The notes: generated by a model not told the origin, from the letters alone. Shown: positions 47,313 through 57,507, counted from the stretch's first letter. The stretch: DNA of 64,000 bases from Streptococcus peroris ATCC 700780 (GCF_000187585.1 NZ_GL732463.1:577606-641605), one strand, 5' to 3'. Translations and numbers: made by a program.

Positions 47313-48800
47313 TTATTCTAAACGGCCATCCTTACGATAGGCGATATCAGGTTGCCAAGTCCATTGAGCTCCATATTTTTCAAGTAAATCAAAGCTAGCT
47401 TGAGGCCCCATTGTACCAGCCTTGTAGTCATGAAGTGGAGCACCGTTTTCAGCCCAAAGCTTCTCAATACGGTCAATCAATTTCCATGATGCACTCACTT
47501 CATCCCAGTGGCTAAAGTTTGTTGAGTTATTGTTCAAAACATCATAGATCAGTTTTTCGTAAGGATCTGGTGAAGCACCTGTTGCAGTCGCATCTGTTCG
47601 ATAGTCAAGCGAATTTGGCGCAAGGCTAAACTCTTCCCCAACCTTCTTACCGTTAAGGCTAAGAGAGAATCCTTCCGTTGGTTGGATGTAGATGGTAAGC
47701 ACATTCGGTGCTAGGGGTTCTCCAAAAATGGAATCCATTTGTTTGAAGACAATGTTTACGTGTGTTCCTTTTTCAGTGAGGCGTTTACCTGTACGGAAGA
47801 AGAAAGGTACATCACGGAAGCGGTCGGTATCTACAAAGAAGGCGCCTGAAGCAAAGGTTTCTGTCATAGATTCAGGGTCAACATTTGGTTCGCTACGGTA
47901 GGAAATGTACTTCATGCCATCAACTTTACCAGAACGATATTGACCACGGATGAAGTGCTCTTTTAATTCTTCATTTGAAGGGTGGTAAAGGTTCTTGAAG
48001 ACTTTAATTTTCTCAGCTCGAATGTCATCCTTTGTAAAGCTTGCAGGCTTATCCATGGCCAAGAGTGATAGAAGTTGAAGGGTATGGTTTTGCACCATAT
48101 CACGAAGGGCACCTGACTTATCATAGTAGCCTCCACGCTCTTCAACACCGAGGCGTTCTGCAAATGTAATCTGAACATTATCGATGTGCTCACGATTCCA
48201 AACATTCTCAAAAATCATATTGGCAAAGCGAACAGCAAAGATACTTTGAATCATCTCTTTACCAAGATAGTGGTCGATACGGTAAATTTGATCCTCGTCA
48301 AAGGTAGCAAGAAGTTCGTCATTGAGTTGTTTAGCAGTAGCATAGTCTGTACCGAAAGGTTTCTCGACGATCAAACGTTCAAAACCTTTTCCGTCTACGA
48401 TTTGCTCTGACTTGAGGTGTTTAGCGATAGTACCAAAGAATTGTGGAGCCATAGAGAGGAAGAAGAGCTTGTTATAATCAGTTTGGTATTTTTCGTTTAA
48501 TTCAGCCTGAAGTTTGCGTAATTCGATGTAGTGCTCGGTGTCATTAACATCGTGACTTTGATAGTAAAAATGACTAGCAAAAGCTTGAGCCTCTTCCACG
48601 CTATCTGCCAAGTCAAGAATGGATTCGACAACAACAGATTCGAAATATTCCTTACTCCAAGGTCTGCGAGCAGTTCCGATAACAGCAAAATGATCAGACA
48701 AATTGCCTGATTTGTAAAGTCTAAAAAGTGAAGGGTAGAGCTTGCGTTTAGCTAAATCTCCACTAGCACCGAAAATTGTAACAATAACTTTTGATGACAT
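47313..48800 (-). CDS. zwf: Glucose-6-phosphate 1-dehydrogenase
   Basis: 495 residues. First enzyme of the oxidative pentose phosphate pathway, making NADPH. The coenzyme motif GASGDLAKRKLYPSLF and the active-site signature RIDHYLGKEMIQ are present. AGGTAG upstream of the ATG is a weak ribosome binding site. Monocistronic, converging on ftsY. The 149-base gap upstream to glnQ holds the glnQ terminator and presumably the zwf promoter. Confidence 0.97.
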   Translation of the reverse strand: MSSKVIVTIFGASGDLAKRKLYPSLFRLYKSGNLSDHFAVIGTARRPWSKEYFESVVVESILDLADSVEEAQAFASHFYYQSHDVNDTEHYIELRKLQAELNEKYQTDYNKLFFLSMAPQFFGTIAKHLKSEQIVDGKGFERLIVEKPFGTDYATAKQLNDELLATFDEDQIYRIDHYLGKEMIQSIFAVRFANMIFENVWNREHIDNVQITFAERLGVEERGGYYDKSGALRDMVQNHTLQLLSLLAMDKPASFTKDDIRAEKIKVFKNLYHPSNEELKEHFIRGQYRSGKVDGMKYISYRSEPNVDPESMTETFASGAFFVDTDRFRDVPFFFRTGKRLTEKGTHVNIVFKQMDSIFGEPLAPNVLTIYIQPTEGFSLSLNGKKVGEEFSLAPNSLDYRTDATATGASPDPYEKLIYDVLNNNSTNFSHWDEVSASWKLIDRIEKLWAENGAPLHDYKAGTMGPQASFDLLEKYGAQWTWQPDIAYRKDGRLE

Positions 48801-48916
48801 CCAACTACCTAATTTCTATTTACTTTCCTAGTTATTCTATGCATGAGGAACCCTCATTTTCATACCCTTTATTTTATCATAATTTTCTAAAAAATCCAAA
48901 AATCCAATACAAGTAA

Positions 48917-48946
48917 GAAAAAAACTGCAAGGTTTTCCTTGCAGTC
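48917..48946 (-). terminator. Terminator of the glnPQ-type operon
   Basis: On the minus strand ACTGCAAGG pairs with CCTTGCAGT (48945-48937 with 48932-48924), followed by T7. Confidence 0.88.
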
Positions 48947-48949
48947 TTT

Positions 48950-49690
48950 TTAAGCATTGAGGACCTTATCCAAAAATTCTTTTAGACGCGGATGTTGTGG
49001 GTTATCAAAGATTTGGTCTGGTGTACCATCTTCTAGGAATTCACCATCTGCGGTAAAGATTACACGATTGGCAACCTTGCGAGCAAATCCCATTTCGTGG
49101 GTTACGATGATCATGGTCATACCTTGTTCTGCCAATTCCTTCATAACGTTTAGAACGTCACCGACCATCTCAGGGTCAAGGGCAGAAGTTGGCTCGTCAA
49201 AGAGCATGATATCAGGGTTCATTGCTAAACCGCGGGCGATAGCCACACGTTGTTTTTGTCCACCTGATAGGCTTTCAGGATTAGCATTAGCCTTATCAGC
49301 AAGACCAACTTTTTCAAGAAGTTCCATCCCCAATTTTTCAGCTTCAGCTTTAGTCATCAATTTATGCTCAATTGGTGCAAAAGTAATATTTTCAAGGACA
49401 GACATGTGTGGAAATAGATTAAAGTGTTGAAAAACCATTCCGACATTTTCACGAACGTGGTCCACGTTGGTTGCTTTATCCGTCAAATCATAACCATTAA
49501 CTGTAATATGACCTTTTGTACCTTCCTCGAGGAGATTTAAGCTACGCAAGAAAGTTGACTTACCTGAACCAGAAGGTCCAATGATACAAACAACATCTCC
49601 TTCATAGAATTTCGCTGAAATTCCTTTAAGGACTTTGTTTTTACCATATTGCTTATGTAAATTATCGACATCGATTTTTAATGTTGCCAT
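48950..49690 (-). CDS. glnQ: Amino-acid ABC transporter ATPase, GlnQ type
   Basis: 246 residues with Walker [11 protein letters not shown]-loop, signature [17 protein letters not shown], Walker [15 protein letters not shown] and H-loop VTHEMG. Energises uptake of glutamine or similar polar amino acids with the fused protein encoded just upstream. The start codon overlaps the stop of that gene (TAATG). Confidence 0.95.
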   Translation of the reverse strand: MATLKIDVDNLHKQYGKNKVLKGISAKFYEGDVVCIIGPSGSGKSTFLRSLNLLEEGTKGHITVNGYDLTDKATNVDHVRENVGMVFQHFNLFPHMSVLENITFAPIEHKLMTKAEAEKLGMELLEKVGLADKANANPESLSGGQKQRVAIARGLAMNPDIMLFDEPTSALDPEMVGDVLNVMKELAEQGMTMIIVTHEMGFARKVANRVIFTADGEFLEDGTPDQIFDNPQHPRLKEFLDKVLNA

Positions 49691-51135
49691 TATTGAATCC
49701 TCTTTTCTAAGCGTTTTGCAAGTCTAGTAAGAAGAGTGATAATCACAAGGTAAAAGACTGCGAGAATTGCATACATTTTGAAACTTTGGTAGTTACGAGC
49801 AATGATAATCTTACCAGTTTGGAAGAGCTCTACAAGACCAATCGCAGATACGATCGTTGTATCTTTCAATGCGATAACAAATTGGTTGACGAAGTTTGGC
49901 AGCATGAGTTTAGTTGCTTGAGGCAAGACAATCTTACGCATGGTTTTTCCATATGAAATACCAAGACTGCGACTAGCTTCCATTTGCCCAACAGGAACTG
50001 CCTTGATACCACCACGAACAATTTCAGCGATGTAGGCTGCTGAGTTTAGAGAAAGAGCAATTGTACCAGCAACAAAGTCGTTGATTGGACTTTGCTGACC
50101 TGTAAGAGATTCGATAAAGTTAGGAATACCCCAGAAAATAAAGGCTGCAAGAATCATTAACGGAATACCACGGATAACGTCAACGAAAATCTCTGAAATC
50201 AAACGAAGAGATTTGTAAGGACTGACGCTAAACATTCCAAAGATAATTCCGATAAAAATCGCAATTGTAAATGAAAGAAGTGCTAAGGCTAGCGTAATAC
50301 CAAGACCGTTCAGAAGTTGTTTGTAGTTGTTTTTCAACAAGCCCCAGATAGTTGTTTCATTAGCGGTTGAACTTGTAGTAGTAGAATCGCTAGCTAGATA
50401 CTTATCAAGGATCTTTTGGAATTCTCCATTTGCCTTAAGGTTTGCAAGTCCCTTGTTGAACTTCTCTAGCAATTCTGGATTGCTTCCTTTTTTAACAGCA
50501 AAGGCAGTTTCACCAATTGGTGTACCTGCGATTGGTGTTTTTAACTTTTGTCCTTGACTGATAGAATATTTAATAACAGGTTCGTCATCCATAACGGCAT
50601 CAATTGAACCAGTGTTTAAACTATCATACATAGATGCAGCATCGGAAAAAGTTTTGATCTTGTAACCGTACTTACTTTGATTTTCTGTTAGGAAGGTTTG
50701 TGAAGCAGTACCATTTTTCACACCTACAGTCTTACCGTTCAAATCTTCATAAGAAGAAATGGTACTTGATTCTTTAACACCAAGAATAGTATTTGCTGTA
50801 TAGTAAGAATCAGAGAAATCGAAAGTTTCCTTACGAGCATCAGTTACTGACATACCTGCAATGATACCGTCTGCTTGTCCAGATTGGACTGCGTTAATAG
50901 CAGCATCAAAACCTGGATTGGTAATCTCGATTTCAAAACCTTGGTCTTCGGCAATAGCCTTGATTAGATCCATATCGATACCAGTGTATTGATTGCTTGA
51001 GTCCTGGAAAACAAATGGCGCAAAAGATGAGTCACTGGCGATAACATACTTGGTTTTTTCTGTGTCAGCTTTTACTAGTCCTAATGAAAGAATAGGAAAT
51101 AAAATAAGCAAACATGCTAGGATTTTTTTCTTCAT
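49690..51135 (-). CDS. glnP: Fused amino-acid binding protein and permease, GlnP/GlnHP type
   Basis: 481 residues starting [10 protein letters not shown] with a cleavable signal peptide (to about residue 24, no lipobox cysteine), one family-3 solute-binding domain (about 27-265; [25 protein letters not shown]), a short Ser/Thr linker and a permease domain with about five membrane segments and the coupling loop [14 protein letters not shown]. It thus combines two transporter parts in one chain, as in GlnP of lactic acid bacteria, which has two binding domains; here only one is seen. AAGGAG precedes the ATG at 51135. Confidence 0.94.
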   Translation of the reverse strand: MKKKILACLLILFPILSLGLVKADTEKTKYVIASDSSFAPFVFQDSSNQYTGIDMDLIKAIAEDQGFEIEITNPGFDAAINAVQSGQADGIIAGMSVTDARKETFDFSDSYYTANTILGVKESSTISSYEDLNGKTVGVKNGTASQTFLTENQSKYGYKIKTFSDAASMYDSLNTGSIDAVMDDEPVIKYSISQGQKLKTPIAGTPIGETAFAVKKGSNPELLEKFNKGLANLKANGEFQKILDKYLASDSTTTSSTANETTIWGLLKNNYKQLLNGLGITLALALLSFTIAIFIGIIFGMFSVSPYKSLRLISEIFVDVIRGIPLMILAAFIFWGIPNFIESLTGQQSPINDFVAGTIALSLNSAAYIAEIVRGGIKAVPVGQMEASRSLGISYGKTMRKIVLPQATKLMLPNFVNQFVIALKDTTIVSAIGLVELFQTGKIIIARNYQSFKMYAILAVFYLVIITLLTRLAKRLEKRIQ

Positions 51136-51163
51136 GTGATGTCTCCTTTCAGGGTATTTCCAA

Positions 51164-51192
51164 ATTATAGCAGAAAAGAAACATATTGGCAA
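51164..51192 (-). promoter_or_regulatory. Promoter of the glnP-glnQ operon
   Basis: On the minus strand TTGCCA (51192-51187), 17 bases, TATAAT (51169-51164). Confidence 0.85.
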
Positions 51193-51275
51193 ATTTAAAC
51201 TCCATTCGTGTTAGAAAATATAACATAAGATGCAAATGAAGGAAAAGTTGAGAAGCAGTAAGTCAGTCTTTTTTA

Positions 51276-51284
51276 TGGTAAAAT
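51276..51284 (+). promoter_or_regulatory. Extended -10 promoter of uvrB
   Basis: TGGTAAAAT about 31 bases before the uvrB start. Confidence 0.6.
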
Positions 51285-51314
51285 AGAAGGATAGAAAATG
51301 TGTATGAGGCTATT

Positions 51315-53303
51315 ATGATTAATCGAATTACAGACAACAAATTTAAACTGGTATCCAAATACCAACCTTCTGGGGATCAACCGCAAGCTATTGAACAGTT
51401 AGTAGATAATATCGAGGGTGGTGAGAAGGCGCAAATCCTGATGGGAGCGACTGGTACGGGGAAGACCTATACCATGAGCCAGGTCATTGCTCGAGTTAAT
51501 AAGCCAACCCTAGTCATTGCCCACAATAAAACTCTCGCAGGGCAACTATATGGGGAGTTTAAGGAATTTTTCCCAGAAAATGCAGTTGAGTACTTCGTAT
51601 CTTACTATGATTATTACCAGCCAGAGGCCTATGTGCCGTCGAGCGATACCTACATCGAAAAAGATAGTTCAGTCAACGATGAGATCGATAAACTTCGGCA
51701 CTCAGCAACATCAGCTTTGTTGGAGCGTAATGATGTTATTATTGTGGCTTCTGTTTCTTGTATTTATGGTTTGGGTTCTCCTAAGGAATACGCTGATAGT
51801 GTAGTAAGTCTCCGCCCAGGACTTGAGATTTCTCGTGACAAACTGCTTAATGATTTGGTGGACATTCAGTTTGAGCGCAATGACATTGATTTTCAGCGTG
51901 GAAGATTCCGTGTACGTGGGGATGTGGTGGAAATTTTCCCAGCCTCTCGTGATGAGCATGCCTTTCGTGTTGAGTTCTTCGGGGATGAGATTGACCGCAT
52001 TCGTGAGGTTGAAGCTCTAACTGGTCAAGTTCTGGGCGAAGTGGATCATTTGGCGATTTTCCCAGCCACTCACTTCGTGACCAATGATGACCATATGGAA
52101 GTAGCTATTGCTAAGATTGAGGCTGAATTGGAGGAGCAGTTAGCACTCTTTGAGAAGGAAGGTAAGCTCCTCGAAGCGCAACGCTTGAAACAGCGAACAG
52201 AATACGATCTCGAGATGCTTCGTGAGATGGGCTATACAAACGGCGTTGAAAACTACTCCCGTCACATGGATGGACGGAGCGAAGGAGAGCCACCGTACAC
52301 CCTTCTTGATTTCTTCCCTGATGATTTTTTGATTATGATTGATGAGAGCCACATGACCATGGGGCAAATCAAGGGCATGTATAATGGAGACCGTTCTCGT
52401 AAGGAGATGTTGGTTAATTATGGTTTCCGTTTGCCATCTGCCTTGGATAATCGTCCCCTTCGTCGTGAAGAGTTTGAAAGTCATGTTCACCAGATCGTTT
52501 ATGTTTCAGCGACACCTGGTGATTATGAACACGAGCAGACTGATACCGTTATTGAACAAATCATTCGTCCGACTGGTCTTTTGGATCCAGAAGTGGAAGT
52601 GCGCCCAACTATGGGACAGATTGATGACCTCTTAGGTGAAATCAATGCCCGTGTTGAAAAGAACGAACGGACCTTTATTACAACCTTGACCAAGAAAATG
52701 GCTGAAGACTTGACTGACTACTTCAAAGAAATGGGGATTAAGGTCAAATACATGCACTCAGATATCAAGACTTTGGAGCGGACAGAGATTATCCGTGACC
52801 TGCGTTTAGGAGTCTTTGATGTCTTGGTCGGAATTAACCTCCTTCGTGAAGGGATTGATGTTCCAGAAGTTAGTCTAGTTGCTATTCTTGATGCGGATAA
52901 GGAAGGTTTCCTTCGTAATGAGCGTGGACTCATTCAGACCATCGGTCGTGCTGCCCGTAATAGTGAGGGGCATGTCATCATGTATGCGGACACCATGACT
53001 CAATCTATGCAACGCGCCATCGATGAAACGGCTCGACGTCGTAAAATCCAGATGGCTTATAATGAAGAACACGGTATCGTGCCACAAACTATTAAGAAGG
53101 AAATCCGTGACCTTATTTCTGTCACAAAAGCTTTGGCTAAGGAAGAAGATAAAGAAGTCGATATCAATAGCCTTAACAAACAAGAACGCAAGGAACTTGT
53201 TAAGAAACTGGAAAAACAAATGCAAGAAGCCGTCGAAGTGCTTGACTTTGAACTAGCAGCCCAGATTCGTGATATGATGTTGGAAGTCAAGGCTTTGGAT
53301 TAG
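51315..53303 (+). CDS. uvrB: Excinuclease ABC subunit B
   Basis: 662 residues. Nucleotide-excision-repair helicase that verifies damage loaded by UvrA and positions UvrC. Walker [11 protein letters not shown], the beta-hairpin region ([12 protein letters not shown]), helicase motifs including DESHMT and [10 protein letters not shown], and the C-terminal UVR motif (about residues 622-657) that contacts UvrC. ATG at 51315 gives the usual length; an in-frame GTG at 51300 would add five residues. Followed 13 bases later by a GNAT gene. Confidence 0.97.
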   Translation: MINRITDNKFKLVSKYQPSGDQPQAIEQLVDNIEGGEKAQILMGATGTGKTYTMSQVIARVNKPTLVIAHNKTLAGQLYGEFKEFFPENAVEYFVSYYDYYQPEAYVPSSDTYIEKDSSVNDEIDKLRHSATSALLERNDVIIVASVSCIYGLGSPKEYADSVVSLRPGLEISRDKLLNDLVDIQFERNDIDFQRGRFRVRGDVVEIFPASRDEHAFRVEFFGDEIDRIREVEALTGQVLGEVDHLAIFPATHFVTNDDHMEVAIAKIEAELEEQLALFEKEGKLLEAQRLKQRTEYDLEMLREMGYTNGVENYSRHMDGRSEGEPPYTLLDFFPDDFLIMIDESHMTMGQIKGMYNGDRSRKEMLVNYGFRLPSALDNRPLRREEFESHVHQIVYVSATPGDYEHEQTDTVIEQIIRPTGLLDPEVEVRPTMGQIDDLLGEINARVEKNERTFITTLTKKMAEDLTDYFKEMGIKVKYMHSDIKTLERTEIIRDLRLGVFDVLVGINLLREGIDVPEVSLVAILDADKEGFLRNERGLIQTIGRAARNSEGHVIMYADTMTQSMQRAIDETARRRKIQMAYNEEHGIVPQTIKKEIRDLISVTKALAKEEDKEVDINSLNKQERKELVKKLEKQMQEAVEVLDFELAAQIRDMMLEVKALD

Positions 53304-53316
53304 ATAGGAAAGAAGA

Positions 53317-53814
53317 ATGAAGATTATCATTAAAACAATGGAAACTCCTGAAGAGATAGAAGGAAAATCTCTCGTTCATTGGCAAACGTGGAGAGAGGCT
53401 TATGACGATCTTTTACCCGCGGATTTTCAGGAGACGATGACTTTAGAAAAATGTCGATTCTTTAGTCAAAAATATCCAGAAAATACCTTGATTGCGATGG
53501 ATGGAAAGAAGGTCGTTGGATTTATCAGCTATGGAAATTACCGTGATGAGACTATTCAAGCTGGTGAAATCATTGCCTTATATGTTTTAAAAGATTACTA
53601 TGGAAAAGGTGTGAGTAAACAGTTAATGCATGCTGCATTTGCTGTTCTCGATCATTTCTCTGATATTTATTTATGGGTATTGAAAGATAATAAGCGAGCC
53701 ATTGCTTTCTATCAAAAAATGGGTTTTACTTTTGATGGCCAAGAAAAAATACTTGAACTTGGAAAACCTGTTAAGGAATTGCGGATGATGTGTTCTTCAA
53801 ATAAAAATTCCTAA
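53317..53814 (+). CDS. GNAT-family N-acetyltransferase
   Basis: 165 residues with the acetyl-CoA motif ALYVLKDYYGKGVSKQLMHAAF and the late motif NKRAIAFYQKMGF. Substrate could be an amine, amino acid or protein N-terminus; nothing in the context decides. It is placed downstream of uvrB with a normal ribosome binding site (GGAAAGAAG) and may be co-transcribed. Confidence 0.85.
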   Translation: MKIIIKTMETPEEIEGKSLVHWQTWREAYDDLLPADFQETMTLEKCRFFSQKYPENTLIAMDGKKVVGFISYGNYRDETIQAGEIIALYVLKDYYGKGVSKQLMHAAFAVLDHFSDIYLWVLKDNKRAIAFYQKMGFTFDGQEKILELGKPVKELRMMCSSNKNS

Positions 53815-53910
53815 AGGATGTATCTATCAATCAATCTTTGAACCATTATCAATTAATCTAGTAAAAAATAAAAGAGATAGAATGAACCAAAGAAATGAAG
53901 GAGAAGACGA

Positions 53911-54537
53911 ATGAAGATTTTAGTCATAAATGGACACCCTGATAAGGAAAGTTACTGTCAGGCTATTTTTCAAACCATTGTAGGAAATCTTGACTCAGGG
54001 CGCCATGAACTTGAAGTCATCAACCTTAATGAAGAGGACTTTGATCCTGTTTTACGTTATGGCTATCGAAAACGTATGGAAGAAGATTCTTTTATCCTTC
54101 GTTCCCAAGAATTAATCCAGTGGGCGGATCACCTGATCTTTGTTTATCCCATCTGGTGGAGTAATATGCCGAGCCTTATGAAGGGCTGGATTGATCGGGT
54201 ATTTACACCGGGGATTGCATACTCAGCCAATGACCAAGGAAGTTTTATTTGGAATTACCTTAGAGGTAAGCAGTTTAAAAAGTTATTAAAAGGGAAAACA
54301 GCCAGTATTTACGCAACCTCCATGGCGCCTACTTGGTGGTACAAAATCTTTTCGGGTCCTATCAACATTCCAGATAGCTATGGCATCTCTGTTTTGAAAA
54401 ATGCCGTCTTGAACCACTGTGGGATTAAAACCAAGCGCGTGTGCGTACTAGGTGAAGTTGGACGGGATGTGAATACAGCAAGTATGCGTGAAGAGCATCT
54501 CCGAAAAGTAGCAGAAGAAGTTAAAAAATTATCATGA
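53911..54537 (+). CDS. Flavodoxin-fold NAD(P)H oxidoreductase (MdaB/KefF-like)
   Basis: 208 residues with NGHPDKESYCQAIFQ at the N-terminus and YPIWWSNMPSLMKGWIDRVF, the FMN-binding and dimer motifs of the NAD(P)H quinone reductase family (PF02525). Likely reduces quinones or electrophiles in the cytosol. GAAGGAG precedes the ATG. Its stop overlaps the start of the decayed membrane gene that follows (ATGA), so they once formed a coupled unit. Confidence 0.88.
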   Translation: MKILVINGHPDKESYCQAIFQTIVGNLDSGRHELEVINLNEEDFDPVLRYGYRKRMEEDSFILRSQELIQWADHLIFVYPIWWSNMPSLMKGWIDRVFTPGIAYSANDQGSFIWNYLRGKQFKKLLKGKTASIYATSMAPTWWYKIFSGPINIPDSYGISVLKNAVLNHCGIKTKRVCVLGEVGRDVNTASMREEHLRKVAEEVKKLS

Positions 54538-54906
54538 AACAAGATAATAAGAGACAGAAAGCATTAAAAAAACATCATAAAACTAAGCAAAAGGCTGACC
54601 TACTAGATTGAGTGAATTTGTGGTTTGTTGAACATTCAACAATTGCCTATATTCTTGATACAAGCGTTTTGTTATTTTCTGCATTTTGCAAAAATGTTTT
54701 TGTATCTTAACGGTATTGCTTTTGTACTTCAGTTAACGATTGGGATTACATCTAAGAGAGGATTGTTCGTTCTTCCAATTTGGAATATAAATGATCGCTA
54801 CATTTGGTTTCCTATTCTTACTTATGTAATCTTCTTTCTAGTGTCCGTTCTAATTCTTGATAATAAAAAGAGAGAAGAAGAAAATGGGGAAAATTCACTC
54901 AAATGA
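54534..54906 (+). pseudogene. Decayed, internally shortened copy of the 54903 membrane-protein gene
   Basis: From the ATG at 54534 the frame reads a Lys/Arg-rich N-terminus (MKQDNKRQKALKKHHKTKQK), then TGA at 54609-54611, then VNLWFVEHSTIAYILD in the same frame, which resembles FNLWLESHKLLAFFVD of the next gene. After about 54690 the match moves to another frame: FLYLNGIAFVLQL and NDRYIWFPILTYVIFFL align with FLYINSFVFITHL and DHRYIWFPITTYLVFF. The middle of the protein is missing. So this is a tandem duplicate broken by a nonsense codon, a frameshift and a deletion. Confidence 0.78.
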
Positions 54907-55406
54907 AAAATCATAAAAGAAAATTAAAAAGGAAAAAGAAATTATCCAGGGTAGAGAAGTTCAATCTGTGGTTAGAGTCTCACAAGCTATTGGCCTTTTT
55001 TGTGGATTTTACGGTTTACCTAGTATTAGTAGGAATAGTATGTATTGTTTTTAGTCAAGTTATCCTTCTTCCGAATCCTTATAATCAAATTAATTATATG
55101 TCTCCGCTCTACTGTAATATCATTTTGATATTTGCTAGGTTCTATGCTTATTATCTGCGAGAGGTTTGTTCAACTAAGAAAAATTTTAAAGATTACCTGG
55201 AACCCTTTCTATATATCAACAGTTTTGTTTTTATAACACATTTGATTTTTGGATTCCATACCCCACGACTACGAATTCCATCTCTCTTATCCCTAGATCA
55301 CCGCTATATTTGGTTTCCAATAACAACCTATCTGGTCTTTTTTACCATACCTGCTTTAACGATATTGTTTATGAAATATATTGAAAAGAAAAGGAGTCAA
55401 TCATGA
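54903..55406 (+). CDS. Small integral membrane protein of unknown function, intact paralog
   Basis: 167 residues: a strongly basic N-terminus (MKNHKRKLKRKKKLSRVEK) followed by about four hydrophobic segments and the conserved-looking RYIWFPITTYLVFF near the C-terminus. No family is recognised. ATG overlaps the end of the decayed copy and its own end overlaps the next gene by 4 bases, so translation is coupled through the cluster. Confidence 0.7.
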   Translation: MKNHKRKLKRKKKLSRVEKFNLWLESHKLLAFFVDFTVYLVLVGIVCIVFSQVILLPNPYNQINYMSPLYCNIILIFARFYAYYLREVCSTKKNFKDYLEPFLYINSFVFITHLIFGFHTPRLRIPSLLSLDHRYIWFPITTYLVFFTIPALTILFMKYIEKKRSQS

Positions 55407-55834
55407 TGAAACATTTAACTGTATTTAGAATTATTTACCTTTTGTTCCTGCTATTTGTCCTAATTCATTTTGTCCTAGGTTTATTTGGTTTAGCTTTTAC
55501 CCCAGTTTTGTGGAATATCTGGTTTTTTGGTCTCTGCTTAACCCTATTTATCCATCCATGGACCATTTTTTACAAAACAAGAATCTTTCAATGGTATCAT
55601 CTAATATTTCAGGCTCTCAGTGGATTCTTCGTACTCCTAATCTGGTTGGTGACGTTTTTCGTTTTATCCATGGTTCCAGATTCATCTATGCCAATTAATA
55701 TTGACTATCATGTTAATAGTAAAGATAAGGAAATTAGAATTATCAGGGGGGACATACTCCATGAAATTCATGAATATCACGACTTAGTTAACCCTTTGAT
55801 TATGAAGTCTAAAGCTAAGTATATAGAAAATTAA
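55403..55834 (+). CDS. Small membrane protein of unknown function
   Basis: 143 residues with three hydrophobic segments (about 8-30, 33-52 and 66-90) and a hydrophilic C-terminal tail containing IRIIRGDILHEIHEYHD, likely on one side of the membrane. It has no family that I recognise. Two adjacent ATG codons overlap the preceding gene end. Likely made together with the 54903 protein; mutX begins 22 bases later. Confidence 0.65.
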   Translation: MMKHLTVFRIIYLLFLLFVLIHFVLGLFGLAFTPVLWNIWFFGLCLTLFIHPWTIFYKTRIFQWYHLIFQALSGFFVLLIWLVTFFVLSMVPDSSMPINIDYHVNSKDKEIRIIRGDILHEIHEYHDLVNPLIMKSKAKYIEN

Positions 55835-55856
55835 ACAATAGAAAGTGAGTCTATGT

Positions 55857-56324
55857 ATGTCTCGAGCACAATTAACAATTCTAACTAACATTTGTCTGAT
55901 TGAAGATCTTGAAAATCAGCGCGTAGTTATGCAGTATCGTTCACCCGAAAGCAATCGCTGGTCTGGCTATGCTTTTCCAGGAGGCCATATTGAAGATGGA
56001 GAGGCTTTTACAGAATCTGTTATTCGTGAAATTTACGAGGAAACGGGTCTAACGATTCAAAATCCTCAACTTGTCGGCATTAAAAATTGGCCACTAGATA
56101 CAGGTGGGCGCTATATTGTCGTTTGTTATAGGGCGACTGAGTTCTCTGGCACCCTTCGTTCTTCAGATGAAGGAGAAGTTTCTTGGGTGCAAAAAGACCA
56201 GATTCCAAACTTGGATCTGGCCTATGATATGTTACCATTGATGGAGATGATGGAAGCTCCGGATAAGTCTGAATTTTTCTACCCTCGCCGTACAGAAGAC
56301 GATTGGGAAAAGAAAATCTTCTAA
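55857..56324 (+). CDS. mutX: 8-oxo-dGTP diphosphatase, MutX/MutT type
   Basis: 155 residues beginning MSRAQLTILTNICLIEDLE, very close to pneumococcal MutX. The Nudix box is complete (G43, E49, R57-E58, E61-E62, G64). It removes oxidised dGTP from the nucleotide pool and so prevents A:T to C:G changes. ATG at 55857 is preferred over the in-frame GTG at 55845, giving the family N-terminus. The stop codon overlaps the stop of niaR on the other strand. Confidence 0.93.
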   Translation: MSRAQLTILTNICLIEDLENQRVVMQYRSPESNRWSGYAFPGGHIEDGEAFTESVIREIYEETGLTIQNPQLVGIKNWPLDTGGRYIVVCYRATEFSGTLRSSDEGEVSWVQKDQIPNLDLAYDMLPLMEMMEAPDKSEFFYPRRTEDDWEKKIF

Positions 56325-56836
56325 TCCTTTACCAAATAACCTAGCTTGTCTAAGGCCTCCTCGATATAGTGGAGGTCTTGTTTGTTTTCTGCCTCAACTA
56401 GATGATAATGGACCCCATCTGTCAGTTCGGATAAAGGACGAAAGTTTGAAGAATTCGCTTGGTTTAAAAAGTGTTCCACATCTCGTCTACAACTCAACTT
56501 GAGAAGGGTTTCGATTTCTCCGTATACTGGATGGTCGATAAGAATATTCTGCACTCGTCCGCCGTTATCAACGATAGCAAGAAGTTCTTGTTCCATATCC
56601 TCCTCTTTATGTTTGACTTTAAAGAGTTTGTGAACAAAAGGATTGGTTTTATTTTCTTTATAAATATAGCCACGATTGGTTGATAGGATAGGAGCTCCAT
56701 TGGCACGAAGAAGAGCAATATCTTGTACGATAATTTGCCGAGTCACATGAAAATGTTCTGCTAAACTCTGACCATTTAGTGGCTTTTGAGCTTCTTTTAA
56801 GAGTTGAATAAGCGATTCTTTGCGGTCTTTAGTCAT
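56321..56836 (-). CDS. niaR: NAD-biosynthesis repressor NiaR (YrxA)
   Basis: 171 residues: N-terminal HTH_11 winged helix (SLAEHFHVTRQIIVQDIALLR) and a C-terminal 3H domain with conserved histidines (DHPVYGEI, DGVHYHLVEAE) that bind nicotinic acid with a metal ion. It represses niacin uptake and NAD synthesis genes when niacin is plentiful. It is cotranscribed with niaX (11-base gap) and likely autoregulated through the operator at 57392-57403. Confidence 0.92.
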   Translation of the reverse strand: MTKDRKESLIQLLKEAQKPLNGQSLAEHFHVTRQIIVQDIALLRANGAPILSTNRGYIYKENKTNPFVHKLFKVKHKEEDMEQELLAIVDNGGRVQNILIDHPVYGEIETLLKLSCRRDVEHFLNQANSSNFRPLSELTDGVHYHLVEAENKQDLHYIEEALDKLGYLVKD

Positions 56837-56847
56837 GATTTACTTTC

Positions 56848-57375
56848 TTAATGGCGTTTTTTTAAAGCTTTATAAACAGCTAATGCCAAGTAATAGTCTA
56901 TCATACTATGAACAATAGTTCCAAACCCAACTAATACAAACAAGACATAGAACATATTTTTTAGGTCTGTTCCTGTAGTAGCATAAAAGATGATACAAGC
57001 CAATACTTCAGCAATAGCGTGAATCAAACCAAGCACAAAGTTAAAAATCAAGGAAGATTTTGCGTTATCTAAGGTTTGCGGAAATTTTTGAAGATAGAAA
57101 GCACCTAGCGTCCCAAAGAAAATGTGAGAGAAAGCCCGAAGTACGATGACAATCGGATAACCAGCTAGGAGGAAACCAATACTAGAGGCGACGATGACAA
57201 ATATAGCCATCCATGGAGAGAGAAACATAGCAATAAAAATAGCTACATGACTTCCTAAAGTGTAAGAAGCAGGGGGGATAATAAGTTTAAAAGGCATTAC
57301 CATGGGAATCAAAATAGCGATAGCTGTCAATAATGCGGTTACAGTCATGAACTGGGTTTTCTTTTGTGTATTCAT
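56848..57375 (-). CDS. niaX: Niacin transporter NiaX (ECF S component)
   Basis: 175 residues with about six membrane segments and motifs typical of small-molecule S components (TVTALLTAIAILIPM, YPIVIVLRAFSHIFFG). NiaX captures niacin and uses the shared ECF energising module encoded elsewhere. The link to NiaR in one operon strongly supports the assignment. AAAGGAG lies 8 bases before the start. Confidence 0.9.
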   Translation of the reverse strand: MNTQKKTQFMTVTALLTAIAILIPMVMPFKLIIPPASYTLGSHVAIFIAMFLSPWMAIFVIVASSIGFLLAGYPIVIVLRAFSHIFFGTLGAFYLQKFPQTLDNAKSSLIFNFVLGLIHAIAEVLACIIFYATTGTDLKNMFYVLFVLVGFGTIVHSMIDYYLALAVYKALKKRH

Positions 57376-57391
57376 AATAACTCCTTTTTAT

Positions 57392-57436
57392 CTGTATATA
57401 CAGTTGTATAGTACACTAAAATTTTAAACTAGTCAA
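57392..57436 (-). promoter_or_regulatory. Promoter and candidate NiaR operator of niaX-niaR
   Basis: On the minus strand TTGACT (57436-57431), 17 bases, TACTAT (57413-57408). Just downstream lies the perfect palindrome CTGTATATACAG (57403-57392), covering the expected transcription start, a good place for a repressor site. Assignment to NiaR is inferred from context. Confidence 0.65.
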
Positions 57437-57507
57437 GGAGCAAATTGCATTTCTGGAGAAAAATCGTTAAAATATAGTAAATAAACTTATAAAAGTGGAG
57501 AGTTGAG

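Noticed and set aside
53882..53914. Tiny 10-codon frame whose TGA overlaps the ATG of the 53911 gene
   Set aside because: It spans the ribosome binding site of that gene and has no sign of its own translation signal; chance is likely.
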